Assembly: GCA_002383285.1 (NCBI GenBank)
Contig: DFXU01000088.1
Span: forward strand, 1 to 10,908
Source of the DNA: Caryophanales bacterium UBA4100
GTDB taxonomy: Bacteria; Bacillota; Bacilli; Paenibacillales; UBA4045
Length of the DNA stretch: 10,908 nucleotides
Direction: 5' to 3'
Shown: positions 5,733-10,908 of the stretch, piece by piece
How positions within the stretch are numbered: position 1 is the stretch's first letter
Layout: the number at the start of each line of letters is the position of its first letter
Position numbers and translations under genes: made by a program
Notes under the pieces: model-generated
Databases searched by the model: none
What the model saw: only the letters and a program-made list of their open reading frames with translations
Told to the model about the DNA's origin: nothing

Positions 5733-7829
5733 CAAAGAGTTGAAATGGAATTTAGCGGCCGCAAACTTGTTCTTGAAACAGGTAGACTGGCTAAGCAAGC
5801 GAATGCATCAGTAACAGTACATTATGGCGACACAGTTGTATTATGCACGGTAACGTGTTCGAAAGAACCTAAGGACCTAGATTTTTTCCCGCTTACAGTT
5901 AACTATGAAGAAAGGCTGTATGCAGTAGGTAAAATTCCAGGGGGTTTCATCAAGCGAGAAGGTCGTCCTAGTGAGAAAGCCATTCTTGCAAGTCGATTAA
6001 CAGATCGACCTATTCGTCCTTTGTTTCCAGAGGGTTTCCGAAATGATGTCCAAATCGTTAATCTTGTCCTTAGTGTTGATCAAGATTGCTCACCGCAAAT
6101 TGCTGCAATGATTGGTACTTCAGCAGCACTTAGTGTATCAGATGTTCCCTTCAGCGGCCCTGTAGGTGGAGTCATAGTTGGTCGAGTGGATGGGCAGCTA
6201 ATAATTAATCCTACGACCGAGCAAGAGGATAAGAGTGATCTCTTCTGCGTAGTAGCCGGAACTAGGGATGCGATCATGATGGTTGAAGCGGAAGGCGACG
6301 AAGTGTCAGAGGCTGACATGCTTGAAGCTATTATGTTCGGACATGATGAAATCAAGAAGATTGTCGATCTTCAGGACAAGCTGGTTCAAATTGCTGGCAA
6401 AGAGAAGATGGAAATAAAACTTAAGGCGCCTAATAGCCAAGTGATCTCCGATGTACGCCAATTTGCTGAAGCAAGAATTGTTGAAGCAATTAGTATTAAG
6501 GAAAAGCATGAACGTCAAGATGCTATAGATGCTATTGATAATGAAGCCATTGCACATTTCAATGAGGTTTATGCAGAGACCCCACTGTTGAATAAGGATG
6601 TAAAGGAAGTATTGCATGATATTGTGAAGGATGAGGTTCGTCGTCTTATTACGCATGATAAGGTTAGACCTGATGGTCGTGCGCTCGAAGAGATTCGTCC
6701 AATTGATTGTGATACAGCAATCTTGCCAAGAACACATGGATCAGGTTTATTTACTCGAGGTCAAACACAGGCTCTAAGCATATGTACACTCGGACCGTTA
6801 GGTGATGTGCAAATTCTTGACGGAATTGGTTTAGAGGATACCAAGAGATTCATGCATCACTATAATTTTCCTCCATTCAGCGTTGGAGAAGCTAGACCGC
6901 TACGTCCACCAGGACGTCGTGAGATAGGTCATGGAGCTCTTGGTGAGCGAGCTTTATCTAAGGTCATTCCATCAGAGACAGATTTCCCATATACGATTCG
7001 ACTCGTATCCGAGGTGCTGGAATCGAATGGCTCAAGCTCACAAGCAAGTATCTGTGCAAGTACATTAGCCATGATGGATGCAGGCGTTCCCATTAAGGCA
7101 CCAGTAGCAGGTGTAGCTATGGGATTAATTAAGGACGGCGATCATTTCTCAATTCTTACGGATATCCAAGGTCTTGAGGACCATCTCGGAGATATGGATT
7201 TCAAGGTTGCAGGTACTGCTGCTGGAATCACTGCCATACAGATGGACATTAAGATCGATGGGATTAACCGTTCGATTCTAGATCAAGCATTAGATCAAGC
7301 GAAGAAGGGTAGATTGTTCATTCTTGGTAAGTTAGCTGAAGCGATTCAGGAGCCAAGAAAGCAGCTGTCACCTTATGCTCCTAAGATCGTGGTTATGAAC
7401 ATTAATCCGGATAAAATTCGTGATGTCATAGGACCCGGTGGTAAGATCATTAACAAAATCATTGAAGATACTGGAGTGAAAATCGATATCGAACAGGATG
7501 GTCGAGTTTTCATTGCTTCTTCGAATGAGGAAATGATTAATAAAGCTCGTCAATGGATCGAGAATATTGTCAAAGAAGTTGTCATTGGCGAAACATACTT
7601 AGGAACTGTGAAGCGAATTGAGAAGTTTGGTGCTTTTGTCGAAATTCTACCTGGTAAAGATGGACTGGTACATATTTCACAATTATCAAATGATCGTGTC
7701 GCGAATGTTGAGGATGTCGTGAAGATTGGCGATAAAATAACAGTAAAAGTAACTGAAATCGATAATCAAGGACGAGTTAATTTATCGCGTAAGGCTACGA
7801 TGGCTCCACAAACACCAGTTCAGTCATAA
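5730..7829 (+). CDS. pnp: Polyribonucleotide nucleotidyltransferase (PNPase)
   Basis: PNPase is a trimeric phosphorolytic 3'-5' exoribonuclease of mRNA turnover that releases nucleoside diphosphates; it can also add tails in reverse. From TTG 5730 the product is 699 residues, the usual length. Domains in order: RNase PH 1 with FFPLTVNYEERLYAVGKIPG (53 on) and GGFIKREGRPSE; an all-helical linker domain (about 235-315); catalytic RNase PH 2 with GSGLFTRGQTQAL (337-349), GRREIGHGALGERAL, SNGSSSQASICAST and GDMDFKVAGT (Asp488 and Asp490); a KH domain with the GPGGK loop (568-572); and an S1 domain (about 620-690) with VKRIEKFGAFVEILPGKDGLVHIS. All catalytic motifs look intact. The gene follows rpsO through a structured spacer and ends in a strong terminator. 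The start is argued from the Shine-Dalgarno and from QRVEM-type N-termini of Paenibacillus homologues (recalled). Confidence 0.97.
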   Translation: MQRVEMEFSGRKLVLETGRLAKQANASVTVHYGDTVVLCTVTCSKEPKDLDFFPLTVNYEERLYAVGKIPGGFIKREGRPSEKAILASRLTDRPIRPLFPEGFRNDVQIVNLVLSVDQDCSPQIAAMIGTSAALSVSDVPFSGPVGGVIVGRVDGQLIINPTTEQEDKSDLFCVVAGTRDAIMMVEAEGDEVSEADMLEAIMFGHDEIKKIVDLQDKLVQIAGKEKMEIKLKAPNSQVISDVRQFAEARIVEAISIKEKHERQDAIDAIDNEAIAHFNEVYAETPLLNKDVKEVLHDIVKDEVRRLITHDKVRPDGRALEEIRPIDCDTAILPRTHGSGLFTRGQTQALSICTLGPLGDVQILDGIGLEDTKRFMHHYNFPPFSVGEARPLRPPGRREIGHGALGERALSKVIPSETDFPYTIRLVSEVLESNGSSSQASICASTLAMMDAGVPIKAPVAGVAMGLIKDGDHFSILTDIQGLEDHLGDMDFKVAGTAAGITAIQMDIKIDGINRSILDQALDQAKKGRLFILGKLAEAIQEPRKQLSPYAPKIVVMNINPDKIRDVIGPGGKIINKIIEDTGVKIDIEQDGRVFIASSNEEMINKARQWIENIVKEVVIGETYLGTVKRIEKFGAFVEILPGKDGLVHISQLSNDRVANVEDVVKIGDKITVKVTEIDNQGRVNLSRKATMAPQTPVQS

Positions 7830-7847
7830 GATATCACAATTATAATG

Positions 7848-7873
7848 GAGGCAGATCTTCTGTCTCTTTTTTT
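7848..7873 (+). terminator. Intrinsic terminator after pnp
   Basis: GAGGCAGA (7848-7855), loop TCT, TCTGTCTC (7859-7866; one G-U pair), then seven T (7867-7873). Placed 18 bp after the pnp stop. Confidence 0.88.
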
Positions 7874-7901
7874 GTTTATATAAATAATTTGTCCATATAG
7901 T
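7872..7901 (+). promoter_or_regulatory. Weak candidate promoter for ylxY
   Basis: TATAGT (7896-7901) with TTGTTT (7872-7877) 18 bp upstream could be a sigma-A site. The overlapping CATATAGT (7894-7901) also matches the sporulation sigma-E -10 consensus CATACAnT except at one base, but no good sigma-E -35 is present. A promoter is expected here because a strong terminator precedes it; which sigma factor is used cannot be decided. Confidence 0.3.
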
Positions 7902-7942
7902 GTTCTATCCCCTGCGCTTATTACATAATATGGGTGGACAAA
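7888..7942 (+). repeat. 8-bp inverted repeat flanking the ylxY leader
   Basis: TTTGTCCA (7888-7895) and TGGACAAA (7935-7942) are perfect inverted copies 39 bp apart. The right arm directly precedes the ylxY ribosome binding region. It could be an operator pair or the base of an RNA hairpin; chance cannot be excluded at this length. Confidence 0.45.
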
Positions 7943-7962
7943 GAGGTGTGGGGTGATAGTGA

Positions 7963-8982
7963 ATGAGGAATGCAATAAATTGGGCTTTAATCGCACTAAT
8001 GTTAGTGATGGTATCATGGGGAATAAATCAATCCTCTTCGATTCAATCATATTTAACATATGTTAAGCTAGACCCGCGTCTTAATGATCGTATGGTATCT
8101 GGTGATACCTTCTTACGTTTGGATACGGCTGAGCGTAACCAGTGGAATGATCGTATCATGAAAGAAGCACAGAAGCTTCGTGTGGAGCCGATTAACGCGG
8201 TAATTGATCCTGTATGGAAAGCCATTCCAGGATATAATGGCATGGAGGTGGATATGGAGAGGACACTCAAAATAGCTATGGATCAGCCATTAAGTGATCA
8301 TATCCCATTCGTGTTTAACGAAATTGAACCCATGATCCAGCTTGAAGATTTACCTCCACATGCTATATATAAAGGGAATTCGAATAAACCCATGATCGCA
8401 TTCATGATTAATGTGGCATGGGGAAATGAGTATATTCCAGACATTCTTACTACTCTGCGTGATGAGAATGTCAAAGCTACATTCTTCTTAGATGGAACTT
8501 GGTTATCGAAGAATAAAGAGATGGCGCGTACGATTCTTGATGAGGGTCACGAGCTCTCTAATCATGCGTTTACACATAGGAATATGAGCACATTAAGTGA
8601 AAGTCAAATTAAGAAGGAAATATTGTCAACTGAGAAGTTGTTAATTGAGCTAGGGGTTACTAGTAATCAATGGTTTGCACCACCCTCCGGCGACTTTAAT
8701 CAACAAACGGTACGTGTTGCAAATCAATTAGGCTTAAAAACAGTATTGTGGACAATTGATACGGTAGATTGGAAAAAACCAGAGCCTGATTGGATTGTAA
8801 GGAAGATAGAAGCAAGACTAGAGCCAGGTGCAATGATATTGATGCATCCTACCTTATCATCTTCGAAAGCATTAAAAGGCATGATTCATAAAGCGAAATC
8901 ACGGAATCTTGCTGTGGGCACAGTTAGTGACCTACTATCCAGTAAACGAGTAACAGCAGTTGAGAGTGCTATTCTTTTTTGA
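7963..8982 (+). CDS. ylxY: YlxY-type polysaccharide deacetylase-like (NodB fold) protein, probably membrane-anchored
   Basis: The 339-residue product starts with a short N-terminus and a hydrophobic segment (about residues 7-20) that acts as signal anchor or signal peptide, so it works outside the membrane. After a linker with IPGYNGMEVD (88-97) comes a NodB domain (about 142-325). His201 and His205 (HAFTH) match the metal-binding motif II; FAPPSG (238-243), TIDTVDW (264-270) and ILMHPT (292-297) match motifs III-V. Motif I, normally TFDDG with the catalytic base and a metal Asp, is replaced by MINVAWGNE (148-156), and the motif III Arg is missing. As I recall, B. subtilis YlxY has the same INVAWGNEY and WFAPPSG, so this is a subfamily trait. 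Deacetylase activity is doubtful; no substrate is assigned. ATG 7963 follows an in-frame stop and GGGGTGA (7950-7956). The pnp-ylxY-mlpA order matches B. subtilis. Confidence 0.88.
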   Translation: MRNAINWALIALMLVMVSWGINQSSSIQSYLTYVKLDPRLNDRMVSGDTFLRLDTAERNQWNDRIMKEAQKLRVEPINAVIDPVWKAIPGYNGMEVDMERTLKIAMDQPLSDHIPFVFNEIEPMIQLEDLPPHAIYKGNSNKPMIAFMINVAWGNEYIPDILTTLRDENVKATFFLDGTWLSKNKEMARTILDEGHELSNHAFTHRNMSTLSESQIKKEILSTEKLLIELGVTSNQWFAPPSGDFNQQTVRVANQLGLKTVLWTIDTVDWKKPEPDWIVRKIEARLEPGAMILMHPTLSSSKALKGMIHKAKSRNLAVGTVSDLLSSKRVTAVESAILF

Positions 8983-9010
8983 TAGTATAAGATAAGTCAA
9001 TTATGAATAA

Positions 9011-9026
9011 CTGGAGGCTTTTCATG
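9011..9026 (+). promoter_or_regulatory. Ribosome binding site deciding the mlpA start
   Basis: CTGGAGG (9011-9017) is 6 bp before ATG 9024. An in-frame ATG at 9003 lies upstream of this Shine-Dalgarno and has none of its own. Confidence 0.85.
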
Positions 9027-10274
9027 AAGAAAATCATACTGGATAACGGCTTGCGTGTCGTTATGGAAGAAATCCCGACATGTCGATCTGTAGCATTCGG
9101 TATATGGGTAAAGACAGGATCGCGTAATGAGACTCCAGAGGATAATGGTATCTCCCACTTTATCGAACATATGCTTTTTAAAGGCACTGAACAGTATTCG
9201 GCTAGGGATATTGCCGACATCTTCGATGGTATCGGGGGGAATATGAATGCGTTCACGTCTAAGGAATACACATGTTATTATGCCAAAGTACTAGATGATC
9301 ATTTACCACAAGCTGTAGAAGTACTTGCGGATATGTTCTTCCGATCGAGTCTGGATCCCGTAGATATGAGTAAGGAAAGAAACGTTATTCTTGAAGAAAT
9401 TTCTATGTATGAAGACACACCGGATGATTTAGTACACGATTTAGTATCCAAAGCAGCTTATGAAGATCATCCATTAGGGTATTCGATACTTGGACTTGAG
9501 AAGCGGCTGAATGCGATGGATCCCAATAGCTTGAGACAATATATGGCAACCCACTATACAATTGAGAATACTGTAATTAGTTTGGCGGGTAATATCAATG
9601 AGGATGTATTAGAATTAATTCGTAAACATTTCAATAGTTTTAACAACCACGGAGTAATTCAACCGGGCTTAGTGCCAACCTTTAAAGACGGATTCATTTA
9701 TCATAAGAAGAAGACAGAGCAAAATCATATTTGCTTGTCATTACCGGGCTATCAAGTAGCTCATGAGCATAAATATGCGATGGTGTTACTGAACAATATT
9801 ATTGGCGGCGGAATGAGCTCTAGATTGTTCCAGGAAATTCGTGAGAAACGAGGACTTGCGTATTCAGTATATTCCTATCATTCTGCGTATATGGATAGTG
9901 GTTTATTCACGATATACGCTGGTACTGCTCCTGTACAGACTGCGGAAGTATTAGATGTGATGATGGAGGTACTTAGCGAAATTCAGAGTAAGGGTATGAC
10001 AGTGGATGAGCTGCGGAGAGGCAAGGAACAGCTGAAGGGAAGCTTAATCCTTAGCCTAGAAAGTACGAGCAGTCGTATGAATCGAATTGGAAAGAATGAA
10101 CTGCTAACTGCTAAGCATCATAATTTAGATGAGCTTATTGCAAGTATCGAACAAGTCAGTCTTGATCAGGTTCAGACCGTAATTAAGTATTTGTTTGCCC
10201 AGCCTTTTGCCATGTCTATGGTTGGATCGAGCGATAAAACGATTGCGAATTTCAGGAGGGATCAGCTTGTTTAA
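9024..10274 (+). CDS. mlpA: M16 family zinc peptidase (MlpA/YmxG)
   Basis: This is a processing-peptidase-like (pitrilysin/M16) metalloprotease, cytoplasmic because no signal peptide is present. The 416-residue product begins MKKIILDNGLRVVMEEIP, typical of the bacterial mitochondrial-processing-peptidase-like group. The inverted zinc motif HFIEH is intact (His45, Glu48, His49), and the third ligand Glu125 lies 76 residues after His49 within VILEEISMYEDTPDD. The second, inactive half has REKRGLAYSVYSYHSAYMDSG, with the Arg/Tyr pair that helps substrate binding. ATG 9024 is chosen on the Shine-Dalgarno at 9011-9017. The gene follows ylxY by 41 bp with no terminator and overlaps dut by 8 bp, so the three are probably cotranscribed. 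In B. subtilis mlpA has been linked to regulation of extracellular protease genes (recalled); the natural substrate is not known from this sequence. Confidence 0.94.
   Translation: MKKIILDNGLRVVMEEIPTCRSVAFGIWVKTGSRNETPEDNGISHFIEHMLFKGTEQYSARDIADIFDGIGGNMNAFTSKEYTCYYAKVLDDHLPQAVEVLADMFFRSSLDPVDMSKERNVILEEISMYEDTPDDLVHDLVSKAAYEDHPLGYSILGLEKRLNAMDPNSLRQYMATHYTIENTVISLAGNINEDVLELIRKHFNSFNNHGVIQPGLVPTFKDGFIYHKKKTEQNHICLSLPGYQVAHEHKYAMVLLNNIIGGGMSSRLFQEIREKRGLAYSVYSYHSAYMDSGLFTIYAGTAPVQTAEVLDVMMEVLSEIQSKGMTVDELRRGKEQLKGSLILSLESTSSRMNRIGKNELLTAKHHNLDELIASIEQVSLDQVQTVIKYLFAQPFAMSMVGSSDKTIANFRRDQLV
10254..10269 (+). promoter_or_regulatory. Ribosome binding site and TTG start of dut inside the mlpA end
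   Basis: AGGAGGG (10254-10260) stands 6 bp before TTG 10267. Both are within the last codons of mlpA, and the start overlaps its stop region by 8 bp, suggesting translational coupling. The much longer in-frame reading from ATG 10195 adds 24 residues unlike dUTPases. Confidence 0.8.
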
Positions 10275-10713
10275 CGTTCAAATTCAAAGAATACCCGGTA
10301 ATGAAGATATCTCATTACCGCAGAAGATGTCAGAATGGGCCAGTGGATTTGATCTATACGCTGCTACTCCTGAGACTATTATTCTGAATCCCGGAGAACG
10401 GAAGCTAATCGCAACGGGATTCGCAATTAGCATGCCGAAGGAGCTAGAAGCCCAAATTCGACCGAGAAGTGGACTAGCGTATAAGCATGGAATTACATGT
10501 CTTAACTCACCTGGAACAATCGATGCCGATTACCGCGGAGAGGTCAAGGTATTACTCATTAATCAAGGTCAAGAGCCTTACGTCATAAATCGTAATGAAA
10601 GAATAGCCCAGCTGGTATTCCAACTGGTACCAGCTATACAGCTTATTCATGTAGAGCAATTATCAGATACAATACGTGGAGCTGGAGGATTCGGTCATAC
10701 TGGTCAATCGTAA
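10267..10713 (+). CDS. dut: dUTP diphosphatase (trimeric dUTPase)
   Basis: dUTPase hydrolyses dUTP to dUMP and pyrophosphate, keeping uracil out of DNA and supplying dUMP for thymidylate synthesis. From TTG 10267 the product is 148 residues, normal for the trimeric all-beta family. All five motifs are present: SGFDLYAA (26-33), RPRSGLA (65-71), GTIDADYRGEV (83-93, with the water-activating Asp86), ERIAQLVF (111-118) and the C-terminal P-loop-like RGAGGFGHTG (137-146). The N-terminus LFNVQIQRIP aligns with the usual first strand. It overlaps mlpA and is followed by a strong terminator, so it closes the ylxY-mlpA-dut unit. In B. subtilis, ymxH occupies the position between mlpA and spoVFA; here dut does. 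A phage origin is possible for some dUTPases, but base composition and tight coupling suggest a resident gene. Confidence 0.96.
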   Translation: MFNVQIQRIPGNEDISLPQKMSEWASGFDLYAATPETIILNPGERKLIATGFAISMPKELEAQIRPRSGLAYKHGITCLNSPGTIDADYRGEVKVLLINQGQEPYVINRNERIAQLVFQLVPAIQLIHVEQLSDTIRGAGGFGHTGQS

Positions 10714-10757
10714 TTATCTAAATCGAACTCAGTACTATTATTATCATCAATATCAGT

Positions 10758-10799
10758 TCCATACTTACCTAGTGTTTTTCTGGGAAGTATGGATTTTTT
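10758..10799 (+). terminator. Intrinsic terminator after dut
   Basis: A perfect 9-bp stem TCCATACTT (10758-10766) with AAGTATGGA (10785-10793), an 18-nt loop that can close further by CC/GG, and six T (10794-10799). The 44 bp between the dut stop and the stem hold nothing recognisable. Confidence 0.88.
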
Positions 10800-10804
10800 C
10801 TGCG

Positions 10805-10833
10805 AACCGATAACTGGGCGCATGCATAAGCTA
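10805..10833 (+). promoter_or_regulatory. Sigma-K type promoter for dpaA
   Basis: AACC (10805-10808), a 16-bp spacer and CATAAGCTA (10825-10833) fit the sigma-K consensus as I recall it (mACm, 16 bp, CATAnnnTA) at every defined base. It lies between the dut terminator and dpaA, whose B. subtilis counterpart spoVFA is transcribed by sigma-K in the mother cell. Transcription would start near 10841. Confidence 0.75.
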
Positions 10834-10873
10834 TACAGAAGTAAAGAAAAGATTGCCTTATGGGGGTGCCGAT

Positions 10874-10908
10874 ATGTTGACCGGAATACATGTAGCTATG
10901 ATAGGTGG
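10874..10908 (+). CDS. dpaA: Dipicolinate synthase subunit A, N-terminal fragment cut by the window end
   Basis: Only 11 full codons are visible: MLTGIHVAMIG followed by the first two bases of a Gly codon. This closely matches the start of B. subtilis SpoVFA/DpaA (MLTGLKIAVIGG, recalled), the beginning of a Rossmann nucleotide-binding fold. DpaA with DpaB makes dipicolinic acid from a dihydrodipicolinate-pathway intermediate in the mother cell, for loading into the spore core. The Shine-Dalgarno GGGGGTG (10862-10868) is 5 bp from the ATG. Position after mlpA/dut and the sigma-K type promoter both agree with the assignment. dpaB, asd and dapG would be expected downstream but are not visible. 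Confidence 0.85.
   Translation, partial: MLTGIHVAMIG

Noticed and set aside
6306..6737. 143-codon open frame on the minus strand
   Set aside because: It lies wholly antisense to the conserved PNPase coding region, has no ribosome binding site or recognisable motif, and is expected from codon bias of the sense gene.
10195..10266. Longer dut reading from ATG 10195
   Set aside because: The added 24 residues are an out-of-frame reading of the mlpA 3' end, without a Shine-Dalgarno and without likeness to dUTPase N-termini.
1..10908. A mobile element, defence system, CRISPR array or other novel multi-gene system
   Set aside because: Nearly all of the window is taken by recognisable core genes in a conserved order; no direct repeats, integrase, transposase or unexplained open frame was seen.

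Overview
The window is a piece of the conserved translation/RNA-metabolism cluster of an endospore-forming, AT-leaning Firmicute. Gene order, the nrnA gene between rbfA and truB, and the protein sequences look most like Paenibacillus or a close relative; this assignment is by recall, not by search. All genes are on the + strand. No mobile element, CRISPR array, tRNA or rRNA is visible, and codon use looks even throughout.

Region 1 (1-5148) is the distal part of a nusA-infB type operon: infB (5' end outside the window), rbfA, nrnA, truB and ribF. The genes are packed with gaps of 0-13 bp or overlaps, and stop codons sit inside the next gene's Shine-Dalgarno sequence. They serve initiation (IF2), 30S maturation (RbfA), turnover of short RNAs and pAp (NrnA), tRNA U55 modification (TruB) and FMN/FAD supply (RibF).

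Region 2 (5149-7873) holds rpsO and pnp. rpsO has its own sigma-A type promoter and a structured leader of about 110 nt with competing pairings, a candidate S15 autoregulatory RNA. A nested hairpin with a U-rich tail lies between rpsO and pnp, overlapped by a candidate pnp promoter. A clean intrinsic terminator follows pnp.

Region 3 (7874-10799) holds a YlxY-type NodB-fold protein with a non-canonical motif I, the M16 zinc peptidase mlpA and a trimeric dUTPase (dut, overlapping mlpA by 8 bp), closed by a strong terminator.

Region 4 (10800-10908) contains the first 11 codons of dpaA (spoVFA, dipicolinate synthase subunit A), preceded by a sequence that matches the sigma-K promoter consensus. 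This supports a spore former and switches the region from housekeeping to late mother-cell expression.

Several starts differ from the longest-ORF choice: ribF, pnp and dut most likely start at TTG, mlpA at a downstream ATG, and truB has no canonical start where its family begins. I found no convincing previously undescribed system; the most useful leads are the rpsO leader, the truB start and the rpsO-pnp intergenic element.
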